Shown here: positions 34,309 to 45,050 of the stretch, piece after piece | Layout: each line of letters opens with the position of its first letter | Position numbering within the stretch: position 1 is the first letter of the stretch | From: Rhizophlyctis rosea | Lineage: Eukaryota > Chytridiomycota > Chytridiomycetes > Rhizophlyctidales > Rhizophlyctidaceae | Direction: 5' to 3' | DNA length: 64,000 nucleotides | NCBI GenBank assembly: GCA_027596075.1 | Contig: JADGJC010000048.1 | Coordinates: 1 to 64,000 of the forward strand | Translations under genes and position numbers: made by a program | The notes under the pieces: model-generated | Told to the model about the DNA's origin: nothing | Seen by the model: the letters and a program-made list of their open reading frames with translations, nothing else | The model's database searches: none

Positions 34309-35218
34309 CTACTGGCTAGGCTTCTCTAGTCTCTTCACAATCTTCGCCGGGTTACCAACCACCACACAGTAGTCAGGAACATCTTTGGTAACAACAGACC
34401 CCGCTCCAATTGTCACACCCTCTCCAATGGTTACCCCGGGCAAAATGATGGCATTCCCACCGATCCAAGAGCCGGCTCCGATCTGCAATCATGATTGAGG
34501 AGGAGACCATTCAACTGATTCGCAGGGAAAAGGACTCACCTTTATAGGGTAGGCCATCTCCTTCCCAGAGTTGCGCAACACAGGGTCCGTTGGATGTGTG
34601 GCAGTGTAGACTGAGACGTTGGGAGCGAACATGACGTTGTCTCCAATCTCCACCTGGGGCGGGGTCATGCATCAGCATTGTGTGCAGACTAGGGTTGGCC
34701 GCAATCCACCGTACTCACCAGGGCACAATCTAGAATAGTTGTGTTGAAATTCTACGGGAGGTCATGATTAAACATCACTTTTCCACATTCGATCCACCAG
34801 CCGCGCGGACGCATGGGATAACTCTACCATGTAAACATTATTTCCAATCCGAATGTTCGTCCCCTGGAAGTGTTGGTCAGCACGTTTCCTTCGGTGACGG
34901 TAACGCAGATTTTCTTCGGTCTGCTCACATAGTCACATCGGAATGGATTCTCAATGTACGGGTTCTCCCCTACATGGCCAAAGAGTTCCCGAATACGCTC
35001 TCGCTGAACAGGATCTCCTCCTGAGGCGTGGGCGTCATTGTATTGCCGGCTGTATGGTGGCTGTTAGCTTGATCTCAAGCCACTTGATCATGTTTAGGTG
35101 CGGACCATAGGTTGTGAGCACGGTTACGGGCTTCGAGCAGGTATGGGTCGAAAGCCTGGTAGAATTCACCGTCGAGCATCTTTCTGCACTCCTCGTTGGT
35201 TCTGTCCATGTCGGGCAT
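34309..35218 (-). CDS. maltose/galactoside-type O-acetyltransferase (hexapeptide)
   Basis: Acetyl-CoA-dependent sugar O-acetyltransferase of the LacA/Maa family. Six exons 5' to 3': 35106-35218, 34929-35049, 34828-34863, 34719-34751, 34540-34653 and 34309-34482; 196 residues, the family length. The N-terminal Maa domain reads [19 protein letters not shown] and NRAHNLCRQYN. The left-handed beta-helix follows: [50 protein letters not shown] (catalytic His), [19 protein letters not shown] and [20 protein letters not shown]. Exons of 33 and 36 nt are short but phase-consistent. Physiological substrate in fungi is not established. Confidence 0.93.
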
Positions 35219-35698
35219 CTTGACGGTAGTTTACGCGTTGAGTGGGAAGAGTGGGGGGGACAGATGAGGGCGAGCGATAATATGCTTGTTATACTCTTGT
35301 TTGGGTTTACCATTCAGCGGTTGGCAGGTGCAAGATGAGTTTATACTTATGCCCTGGCGAAAGCAGTCGGGGACGCGTGGAAAACCTTGTTTGTGTGTGG
35401 TGGTTTCGGACTGTGGTCGGAGATCACGTCGTTGAAGGGGGAGGGTGTGACGAAAACACCTCATGGCGCGTCCCTCGCCTCCTCGCCTCCAAGAAATGCA
35501 ATCGAGTCTGGTCGAAAAACTATAAAAGAAGGGCATTTGTGGAGAGGGAACTTGGAACGAATATTTTTTGCTAGTTGCAAAAATCAAGAACAAACCAAAA
35601 ATCCGTAAAAAACGAGAAAAAAAAAAACGAGAAAAACGAGCACCAACTCCACATGCCTATCCCCTCGTGACGACATCGCCACCGGTCCACCCGCAGCA
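35219..35698. other. divergent intergenic region with TATA-like element
   Basis: Between the O-acetyltransferase (-) and beta-mannosidase (+). TATAAAAG at 35521-35528 lies 178 bp upstream of the beta-mannosidase ATG and could serve it. An A-rich stretch follows at 35570-35640. Confidence 0.5.
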
Positions 35699-38600
35699 AT
35701 GGTGACACCGATCATGAACCCTCTCCACCACACAGCAGATCATGATCTTTCACAAAACTGGAAGTGGAAGAAGCGAAACCTAGACATCCCGTCCGTATGG
35801 GATGAGCGCTCCTCCTTCTCCACCACCACATCCCATCCTTCCAGACAATGGACCCCAACAACCATCCCATCCGACATCCACCTCGAACTCCTGAAAGCCG
35901 GCAGGATCCCAGACCCCTTTGTCGACTTCAACGAACACAAAGTCCAATGGGTGGGAGACCAAGATTGGCTTTACGCAACGATGTTCACTCCATCATCCCC
36001 AGCGGCACCTCACACAGAACTAATCTTCAGAGGTCTTGACACCTATTGCACAATCTACCTCAACGGCACCCTCATCGCCCACACATCCAACATGTTTCAG
36101 ACCTACACCATCCCCATCCCCAACCTTCCCAACGACGGCTCCTCCACCCTCCTTCTCCACTTCCACTCCGCCAAGAAGATCGCAAAAGACCTGGAAGCAA
36201 AATACGGGAAAGTACGCGCGGGATCCGTCAATTTGGGCGACCCATCCCGAGTATACGTCCGGAAAGCTCAATACCATTGGAGATGGGACTGGGGACCTGA
36301 ATTGATGTGTACTGGTCCTTATCGATCGATATCATTCAGGCAGTATACATCCAGGATTGACGGGTTGTATCCTATGGCACGAGTGAGCGAAGATTTGGAG
36401 TGTGCGCTGGATGTGGACTTCAATGTTGTCGGCTCCTTGGATGCCGTGCAGAAGGTGACGTACATCTTGAAGGATGGACAGGGGAAGGTTATCAAGACGG
36501 CCAACGGGAAGGAAGCACTTCCTTTCAAATTCAGCAAGGGAGAAGTGGAACTATGGTGGCCCGTGCAGTCCGGTAAACAGACTCTATACGACCTAGAAGT
36601 GACATTACACGACGAGGTAACACAAGATCAACCAAAACCCTCCACACGCCATCACATCTAACACCCCACCCCCCACCAGACCGGTGAACCCCTCGACACC
36701 CACCACAAACGCTTCGGCTTCCGTCGCATCCGTCTCATTCAAGACCCCCTCCCACACCAACCAGGCACAACCTTCCTCTTCGAAATCAACAACCGCCGTA
36801 TCTTCATCGGCGGATCGAACTGGATCCCCGCCGACTCATTCCTAACCCGCGCGACGCCAGATCGCTTCCGTACACTCCTCCAACTCCTTGTTGACGGCAA
36901 CCAGAACATGGTCCGTGTATGGGGTGGTGGGGTGTATGAGGCTGATGAGTTTTATGATATTTGTGATGGTAAGGGCCTGGAGTTTACGCTCATTGTGACG
37001 CCAAGATTCTAAACAACATATATATATTGAACATACAGAACTCGGCATCCTAGTCTGGCAAGACTTTCAATTCGCCTGCGGTGTCTACCCAGCACATGAT
37101 GAATTCGTCGCATCTGTGAAGCAAGAAGCGGAATGCAATGTTGTAAGATTGCGTCATCATCCTTCCATAGTGCTTTGGTGCGGCAATAATGAAGATTATC
37201 AGCAAGTGCTGCAGTGGGGTGGTATGTTTTATGCATCCCTTCTTGGTCTCTTCTCGGTTTCTAACCAGCCAAAGTAACTCTCCTGCAAACACACACAAAA
37301 ACCACGAACAGACGTCACATCCCTCCCCGCCGTCAAGATCTACGAGGAAATCCTACCGCAAGTAGTAAGTCGCTTGATTGACCCTAAAGCGCCGGTACCA
37401 TACTGGCCAGGTTCACCATACGGTGGCCAAAAATGCAACGCCGAAAACGGTTGGGACACAACAGACCCGACGGTGGGCGACATCCATCAATGGGAAGTCT
37501 GGGGAAGCGCCAAGGAGTTGTACCAGGATTGGGATCGGTTGGGTGGGAGGTTTGTCAGGTATGGGGGTTATTGGTGATTTTTCATGCGATGCAAGGCCAT
37601 TCCCAGCTCGCATAATCTTAACCCCATCTCAATAACTTGTCATCCCCCATCCAGCGAATTCGGCCTCCCCTCCCTCCCAACCCCCCGCACCCTCTCCACA
37701 ACCCTCCCCTCCACCACTCCCTACAAGACTCTCCACCCCTCCCACCCCCTCCTCTCCCAACACACCAAAGCCGGCTCCCAAGCCCGCAAATTTGCCATCT
37801 ACCTCGCCGAAAACTTCCGCCCGCAACCCACCATCGCATCCCACACTTACATCACCCAAATCATGCAGTCCGACGGCGTCTCATCTGCCTTTTTGGTCTG
37901 GCGACGCAATTGGAAGGGGAGAGGCGGGGAAGAGTGTGGAGGGGTTTTGGTGTGGCAGTTGAATGATTGTTGGCCTTGTGTGAGTTGGAGTTTGATTGAT
38001 TATTACGATCGTCCTAAACCGGCGTATTGGACGGTTAAGAGGGCGTTACGGCCTGTTTCGGTCGGGGTTTTGAGAACGGTTAGGAAGAATCGACCGACGG
38101 ATCGGCCGAGACAGTTTTATGAGTTTGGAGGGTTCCGGAGTATGGGTGCTTCTGTTGAAACTTGGGTATCTTCTTCCGAGGTGGAAGGGAGGGATGTAAG
38201 GGTTGTCATCGAGTTTCGTAATTTGCAAGATGCAGAATGGTGTATTGCAAGGGAGATGGATGTTTCGCTTGTTGGGAATGGGTGCACCGAGATTTTGGAG
38301 ATGGACATGCGGGAACCACCAAACAAAGAAGAGGAAAACGACGATGCCAATGCGTGGGGAGATGACCGCGACCCACCTTCAACACGAACGCATACCGTCG
38401 TATGTCACGCTGTTGTGATCGACTCCACCACGAAGAAAGTCATATCAACACATACGGACTGGCCTCAACCACATAAATACACCAACTTCCCCGCACCGAA
38501 TTTTACCATTACGTTCGATGCACACTCCGAAACGCTTGCCATAAGCGCCGAGCGACCTTGCAAGGGTCTAGTGTTTGATCTTGCAGTTCGAGAGGATCGA

Positions 38601-38795
38601 CGTAGGGATGATGACGTGGATGTGAAGTGGAGCGATAACTGTTTGGATCTGTGGCCGGGGGAGGAGGCGGTCGTCTGTGGGGAGGGGTTGGCCAAGATTT
38701 TGAAAAGAGACGGAGATTTGCGGAATGTTAGAGTCAGCTGGATGGGGATGGAGGAAGGCGTCAGCTTGATCGAACTGCTTATGGGCAACTCATAG
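35699..38795 (+). CDS. GH2 beta-mannosidase
   Basis: Releases beta-1,4-linked mannose from mannooligosaccharides and N-glycan cores. Five exons: 35699-36616, 36680-36968, 37039-37221, 37312-37558 and 37655-38795; 925 residues. Fold order as in family GH2: sugar-binding domain (DTYCTIYLNG, YVRKAQYHWRWDWGPEL), Ig-like domain, then the TIM barrel ([37 protein letters not shown]). Acid/base Glu about E454 in LWCGNNED; nucleophile about E547 in SEFGLPSLP. WPGSPYGG and VWQLNDCWPCVSWSLIDYY are conserved. No signal peptide, so it is probably the intracellular fungal type B enzyme. All four introns are GT-AG, 62-96 bp. Confidence 0.96.
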
Positions 38796-39221
38796 ACAGC
38801 AAACTATTGAACAGGGGCGCCATCACGTAAAACGTACCAGCAAATGCCGCGGCAAACTGTCGCCCCGGAAACATGTACATAGATATGCTGTTTGTTTGAT
38901 CAAGACAGAGCACAAACACAATGGAATCATCGTGCTTGATGTCGAAGTTGCGTATCTTCAAGAGTCACAGATAGCGTTGGAAGCTCTGTGGTGGGACCCA
39001 AATGAGCCAACATGGCAGCAACAATGCAGACGGAAAAGCTTCTTCCAGCACTCACTTGGCAAAGAAAACCTACAGAAATGAATCAAAACAACAAAAATGC
39101 AGTCGAAAACATGCCCGCAAGCACTCACTTGGCTTGACTTTGTGTCAATGGAATGGATGGTCCGGGAAGGAACCAATAAAAACCAAAAAGAAAAGAAAAC
39201 CGAAGGTCGATGTGATCGGGA
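38796..39221. other. convergent intergenic region left of the tRNA
   Basis: Contains two copies of AGCACTCACTTGGC at about 39048 and 39119, and A-rich sequence at 39184-39200 that is the T-rich terminator of the tRNA read on the minus strand. No protein gene supported. Confidence 0.5.
39184..39199 (-). terminator. RNA polymerase III terminator of tRNA-Gly
   Basis: On the minus strand, about 23 nt past the tRNA 3' end, the sequence reads TTTTCTTTTCTTTTT, a run of T tracts typical of pol III termination. Confidence 0.6.
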
Positions 39222-39292
39222 TGCATGGTCCGGGAATCGAACCCGGGTCTGCCGCGTGGCAGGCGGCAATTCTACCACTGGACCAACCATGC
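39222..39292 (-). tRNA. tRNA-Gly(GCC)
   Basis: 71 nt without intron. The acceptor stem GCATGGT/ACCATGC pairs fully with discriminator A. The D arm has GGTCCAGTGGTAGAA. The anticodon stem GCCGC/GCGGC holds loop CTGCCAC with anticodon GCC. The T arm CCGGG-TTCGATT-CCCGG is perfect. A and B boxes are intact. Confidence 0.98.
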
Positions 39293-40029
39293 TGGATGTT
39301 TCACTTTACAATGTGTGCTAGCTATAACAGAAACTCAAAGCTTGGGCTGTAAATAAAAACAGAGTTGTAAATAAACAAACCACATTTGAAGTGGAAACAT
39401 CCATTTATGAGGACAGCACCGGGAACCGATATTCCGAAGGTTAGTAGTGAAGGTTGAGCAGGGTGAGAGCGGCCAGTTTGAGGAGAGTAAAAAATCCGTG
39501 TTGGTAAGGTAGGTATTCGAGGAACGGTGGTTGGCTGATCCGCCCCTTGTGTGTCGAAAATCAACCCCATTAACACTGTCCTTGACAACCTCTATGAATA
39601 AGGAAGGGACGGCCCAGGACTGTGTGAGATCACGCAGTGTCAATGAAAAGAAACGCCGACCGTCTATTTGATGGGTAAACATCTCGGCCAACTTTTAGGA
39701 CACACGACAGATCACAAAGCTGGAACGTGTGAGAGATTTCACATGAACGCTTCCTCAATCCATCTCATTTTTCCTTCCTTACGTATCGCCATCTGCAACT
39801 CCTACAGCATTGGTGAAACTTCCCCGAAAAAATGGAAAACGATCTGAGGTTGTGATAAACCATGACTGCAAAGACGACAATGGAGCCGTTCGCGGCAAAA
39901 AACGGATGCAGTCCTTGGGGACGGGGTGTCAGGAAGTGTCCTCCCAACGCAACTTCACAAGCCAAAATTCCAATGTTGTAACGAGTGCGATTCCACGAAA
40001 AAGCTTTTACTACCCACTCCTGCCCCCTC
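39293..40029. other. intergenic, no supported gene
   Basis: 737 bp between the tRNA 5' flank and the 3' end of the Zn2Cys6 regulator. Minus-strand short frames lack recognisable motifs. Confidence 0.45.
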
Positions 40030-41933
40030 TCACAACTCCCTCCTCTTCTTAATCTTCAACCCCCCACCCTCACCCCCACTCCAAACCACAAACTCCTCCT
40101 CCCCCTCGTCCCCTCCCAATCCCTCGGAACTGCCCCCTCTACTCCCCCTCTTACTCCTCGTCCTCTCCCAAACCCTCCGCTCATCGCTCAAATCAACCGG
40201 GTCATCCCGAAACGCCTCCGTCCACCCTTGGTCGTCCGCCCGGATTCGCGGCATGCCACGGCGCGGTGCGGATGTTGTTATCAATGTTGGTGGTGGTGGT
40301 GGTGGAGTGTGAGAAAGAGGATGGGGTGGATGCGGTGGTAGTGGTGCTGATTGGGGTTCTGGTGGTGCTGGTGCTGGTACGGGCTGGGATGGTGTGCTGA
40401 TGGCGGTGGATGAGGACTTTGGTTTAGACTTGGGAGGGGGGAGTTTGGCAAATTTGCCCCTTTTGTTGCGGTGTTGTGCGGATGCTGAGGTTGGGCGTGA
40501 GAGTGTGGATTCTGTTGGTGTTGGTGTTGTCGATGTTGGTGCTGCCGGTGTTGGTGCTGCAGGTGTTGGTGCTGCAGGTGTTGATGCTGCAGGTGTTGGT
40601 GCTGTCGGTGTTGTTTCGGGTGAGGGCTTAGTGTCATTGCAAGATGGAGCGGGGATTTTGCGTTTCCTTTCCAGTGGCTCCTCTTCTTCCTCATCGACCT
40701 CCTTCTGCTTAGCGTCATAATCTACCCCTCCGTTCACCTTGTGGTCATTGCTCACACCCACATCCCCCCCCTTCCCATCCTCCCTTTCCGCCACGATCGC
40801 CTTCCCATCCTGCTTCCCACCACCAGGACGCGACACGACCGTCGACGACAAACTCCCATTCGTCCGACCCATCTCCTCGGCGCCCCGCTCGTCACCATTC
40901 AGTATTCTCTCCCCCAAATTCCTCTTCTCATCCGGGTACACACATCGAACCATCTGCCCGTCCTCCGTTCTGTACTTCCGACATCTCCCACACGTCGGAC
41001 GTCGCTTGTCGCATGCCTTCTTCATGCTGGCGCAGGTCGTGCACCGGCGGCCCGTTTTTGAGCCTGTGGAACTAGGTGATTGGCCATTGGAAAACTGAAT
41101 GCCGGTTGCGGGTTCGGGCGATGTGTGGGAGCTGTAGACGCCAGAGTGCTCATGTGGTGAGGCGAGACCTTCCCGTCCCAACGCTTCCTCTCCACCCACT
41201 TCCTCCTCCAAATCCTCATCCTCCTTTCCCAACCCCCTATCTTCCCCAATACTCCCCTCCCGACTGTCCTCAACAACATCTTCTTCGACATCGCCCGTTC
41301 CAACTGTGGCCATGGTAGAATCCGCAACCGGCGAAACCTTCGGTTGATACTGCGGCGCACCGTCATTGGGTCGATTCATGATCCACAGCTTTACGTTGGA
41401 TTCCTGCCGGTCCATAGCACTGCGTATGTGTGTTTCCAGCTCGAAGTCGGTGTCAATGACGATTGGATCGCCGTCTTCGTCGGTGTATGTGAATGTTATG
41501 GGCGGTTGGAGGGCGAATATTCGACAGCACTGGTGGAGGTGGTGTTAGTGTCTGCTATGTGTGAATGAAAGTACCGTGCCACCATTCCCTTCTTAGTGTT
41601 CTGATTCCTTCCTCTCCCACTGATCATCGGCAAGATCACAAAGAGACGTATAAAACCAACCTTGTTCTGAATATTCCCCCACCGCATATCCTCCCTCGTC
41701 CTCAACGGAAGCTTATGAAAGTGCACTTCAGCTCCATATGAGACTTTGAAATCCAGTGGTCGAAAAGTGGGCTGTGGTTGTGCGGCCACCATTGCCATTG
41801 GCGGGGAGGCTGAGGGAAGGGAGGCGGAGGTGTGGGAGAAGGAAGGGGACCGGGAGGTGGAAGATCTCCCCAGGTGGCGGCGTTGGGGAGTGTATGCCCA
41901 CTGGTGGCTGTTGTCTATCTCTTCTCTTTGCAT
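40030..41933 (-). CDS. PB1 domain plus Zn2Cys6 transcriptional regulator
   Basis: Two exons in transcription order: 41661-41933 and 40030-41529, 590 residues; the intron GTTGGT..CACCAG is 131 bp and phase 0. Residues about 55-140 read as a PB1 domain: FKVSYGAEVHFHKLPLR, then the acidic OPCA-like TYTDEDGDPIVIDTDFELE and VKLWIMN. Residues about 252-287 are a Zn2Cys6 cluster: CTTCASMKKACDKRRPTC, then GRCRKYRTEDGQMVRC, six Cys with spacing 2-6-6-2-12. A long disordered region follows with TPAAP repeats, Pro runs and an acidic/Ser tail that could activate transcription. The PB1 junction across the intron keeps frame and fold order. DNA-binding regulator by family; its target is unknown. PB1 implies dimerisation with another PB1 protein or itself. 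Confidence 0.88.
40514..40615. repeat. 15-bp coding minisatellite (TPAAP)
   Basis: Five to six imperfect copies of GGTGTTGGTGCTGCA on the plus strand encode Thr-Pro-Ala-Ala-Pro repeats of the Zn2Cys6 regulator on the minus strand. The unit is a multiple of three, so copy-number change would not break the frame. Confidence 0.85.
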
Positions 41934-42453
41934 TCACTGGCTTGAAGGAGAAGTGTAGTGCGAAGAAAGGATGGCCGTGGGGGGAAGAAGTACCTTGGTG
42001 ACGAGATAGGAGTAGGTGGAAAGTAATGGGAAGAACGGACCTGTCTTGCGGACGGTAGGGGTCAGTGTGGGAAATATGTAAATTCTAACAAGCAAAAAAT
42101 TGGACAAAGCGGGGCGATCACCCTTTCATTTGAAAGGGATGGCATTTTGATGGTTGGTTGGCAGAGCCGGGCAGAGGGCTGGGGACCGGGGTGGCGCTTG
42201 TCCGGCGATGTGGACAGACAGAAACTATTACCCCAAAACGCATTCACCCTCTCATATGAAAGGTAACATATCAGTTACGGCGTGAATGCTACATTGGGCA
42301 AGGGATGGAACGTGTTCCGTCGCCAAAGAGTTAGATATGCTTTTTTATATGATGATCTTCGACGCGAGACAATCATACGAACAACTTGTTCATTCGTTTC
42401 TACGACATCGGGACATTGATAATGGCTGTCCTTTATGCCTCTGCCCATATATT
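41934..42453. other. intergenic with paired palindromes
   Basis: 520 bp upstream of the Zn2Cys6 regulator and downstream of the SDR gene. It contains two related palindromes at 42121-42138 and 42248-42263. No gene seen. Confidence 0.55.
42121..42263. promoter_or_regulatory. two related palindromic sites 110 bp apart
   Basis: Site 1 CCCTTTCATTTGAAAGGG has perfect 8-bp arms around TT. Site 2 CCTCTCATATGAAAGG is the same pattern with one arm mismatch. Both are preceded by the bases TCAC or TTCA. They lie 190-320 bp upstream of the Zn2Cys6 regulator start and may bind a dimeric factor. This is an inference from symmetry only. Confidence 0.35.
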
Positions 42454-43390
42454 TCATTCAGTGTATATCATCTTCTTGGTCATTCCTCCATCAACAACAA
42501 AATTCTGCGATGTTTTTTTTTTTTGACTGTATATATATGATCATCATGTAAACAAACAAATGAGTGTCACTGACCTGTCCAGTGATAAACCCCTTCTCAT
42601 CCTCAACCAAAAAGTCAACCATACGCGCAATATCCCCTGCATGTCCTACTCGTCCCACAGGATGTTGTTTATGAGCCTCTTCACTCAACTCCGGCGGCGG
42701 ATGCACCTCTCGACCCTCCTGTTGCGCCTTCACAGTCTCCCTCGTATCCAACTCCTGCACATCGATCCACCCTGGACTCACAGCATTGACTCTCACACCA
42801 TCCTTGCCCAAACTGACCGCCATAGCATGTGTAAGACCAATCAACCCGGCTTTGCTAGCGGCATACCCCTCAGAATTGGGCTCAGACATCAAAGCACGCG
42901 TCGAAGAAATGTTGATGATGCAGCCTTTGGATTTGCGAAGATGGGGTGCTGCGGCACGGGCACACATGTATGCACCCGTCAGATTTGTGGAGATGTACTT
43001 GGTGAAAGCAGAGACGGGAAGGGCATCGAATGGGGTTGAGGGGTCTCCTCCCGGGCCGGCGATGAAGAGAGACGCTACCCCCGCGTTGTTGACGAGCGCG
43101 TCAAGAGAGGAGAATTTGGATGTAGACTCATCAAATAGGGATTGTACAGACGACTCTGAGGATACGTCACAGGGATGGAAGAGGGCGTTGGACGCGAGGG
43201 ATGGTTTAGAACTTGCTGAATTTGAGTGAGGGAACAGGCTGGCGTCTGCCTCGAGGATACTTTGGAGTGCGGATAAAGAACTTTGGTCTGAGTCTGCCAA
43301 GGTGACAAAGTACCCTTTCTTGATGAAATGAGTTGCCAAGTAACGGCCGATACCATTTGCCGCACCGGTGATGAGGATTTGTTTTGCCAT
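42454..43390 (-). CDS. short-chain dehydrogenase/reductase
   Basis: NAD(P)-dependent oxidoreductase. Exons 42575-43390 and 42454-42504 in transcription order, 288 residues; the intron GTCAGT..CGCAG is 70 bp. Rossmann motif TGAANGIG near residue 10; NNAGVASLF; catalytic Ser in INISSTRAL and Tyr-Lys in YAASKAG; PGWIDVQELDT; C-terminal GFITGQ-NFVVDGGMTKKMIY, split by the intron, is the usual SDR ending. Asp in LADSDQ after beta-2 favours NAD. The start was chosen at MAKQILITG; an in-frame extension to about 43507 exists but is not needed. Substrate unknown. Divergent from the amidohydrolase-like/RIB3 gene. Confidence 0.93.
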
Positions 43391-43723
43391 TTTTCGTTGT
43401 AGATCGCGCATAGATCGCGGTAATTGTGGGAGGAAACGGGTGGCGACGGTCGGGTCATCAAAGCCAGTCAACTGCGATGATGTATTGTGACGCATCTGAT
43501 TAATCAGTTGTGTGATCACATTTGTAATAAACAATGATTATGTAATACATTTGACATCACATTCAATGACAAACCTCCCCTCCAAAGAAGGGCTGTGGAC
43601 AGTCATATTTTTAGCCCATCTCGTAACTTGTTTTCCCCCCACCCAAAACCTGATAGCTTGCCGTTCAACTCCTACAAAAACATCCAGCACGAGCTGATCT
43701 CACCCCAGGCCAAAGACCCAACA
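43391..43723. promoter_or_regulatory. divergent promoter SDR / RIB3 locus
   Basis: 333 bp between divergent starts. No clear TATA element or other motif recognised. Confidence 0.35.
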
Positions 43724-44974
43724 ATGCCCTCAATCCTTCTCAAAAACGCAACTTACTTCCTAGGCGATGAGCTTCATTTGACTGTCGGAAGAGACATCCT
43801 CATCAAAGATGGGCGGTTACACACTGCGTCAATTCAATCCAGCGCTGAAATTGAGGAGATCGATGTGGAGGGGTATCTTTTGCTACCGGGATTCATTGAT
43901 GCGGTGGTGACGTGTAGTCCTATATCAGAAGCGGAAGGACTCGATCCGGATATTATAGAGGCGTTGAGTGGCGATGTAAGCAGGGAGGTCAGCAGTAGAT
44001 GTGAAAATACGAATGGGGCGGACTGGATCTCGCAACGTTGGCTCCGAGATCAAATGGTGGGGTGAAACCGTGTATAGGTTGTGCATTCAAGTCTGGCAGG
44101 AGCTCGCACCTTTCCATACGCACAACGGATGATGCACACAGTCTTAGGCCACTTCCCAACATCAAAAATTTGTATACTCAAACTATCACTACCACTCCGC
44201 ACACCCCTCAGATCAACTCCCAAGTGACCCTAACCGAAACCCTCCAAACCTCTCTGAAACACGGCACAACAACCTCCATCATCCTCCACGACTCCCAATC
44301 CCACACGCCCTTCGCACCCACCTCCCCTATCCTGCGGGACACTGCAATCCCATTCACATCCAACCCGGCAAACCAATCAACTTATGTCCCAATAGACACT
44401 CGACCGGAACCATTATGCATTCGGCATTTGGGTGGGAATAAGTATATTGGGGTTAGGGGCATCCAGGGAGTAACGAATGGAGATGCAAGTGGAGAGCATG
44501 AGTTTGAGATCGTGTGTCGGACGATTGGGAAGAAGGTGAAGGTGGCGGATAATGGAGTGTCAGGTACGCATATCATTTGAAATGCCGACTACGCCTGTAC
44601 ATCACAAGGGAAAGATTGTTAATGGTAAAATGCACGCAGCGAAACCGCACAGGCAAATCATCGCAACGGGTAACATTGCTTTGGGGCCTCCGAATTTATG
44701 GCATCAACTTGAAAGTAGGACGCGGGCACTATTACAGAGGTATGCAATCAAAGCTTTAAGGACTGGACTTGATATTTTCTGCAGGGGACTGATCATGAAT
44801 TCGCAACGCGCAGCGGCGAGGTAACAGACATGGCACTAAAGGAACTGCTAAGATCCGTCACGCAATACCCGGCCGACCTCTTACACCTCAGAGACTCCGG
44901 ACGCATAGAAAACAATTCACGTGCCGATCTTCTTCTGATCAAATTGAATCCCAATTGGAAGCGAACAATAAAAG
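43724..44974 (+). CDS. amidohydrolase-like N-terminal part, splices in frame into RIB3
   Basis: Proposed exons 43724-43975, 44212-44563, 44653-44714 and 44785-44974; donors GTAAGC, GTACGC, GTAGGA and GTAAAA. The start reads as the amidohydrolase beta-sandwich and first strand: GRDILIKDGRL, then EGYLLLPGFIDA. Later pieces fit the fold: LQTSLKHGTTTSIILHD, GTDHEFATRSGEV and YPADLLHLRDSGRIENNSRADLLL. However, the HxH metal site expected after PGFIDA is not seen (VVTCSP instead), and the part is only about 285 residues against the usual 400. It may be degenerate, or an exon may be missed. The fourth exon ends in phase 1 and joins the acceptor at 45050 in the RIB3 frame, so this appears to be the 5' half of one gene. 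Confidence 0.5.
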
Positions 44975-45050
44975 GTAAAACCACAGCACTACACCTTCCT
45001 CCTCCCAAACAGCCAAATTGTAACCGAGCAACTTTTCAAAACACCACCAG

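Noticed and set aside
39335..39691. 118-codon open frame on the minus strand near the tRNA
   Set aside because: No recognisable domain; residue composition late in the frame resembles untranslated sequence.
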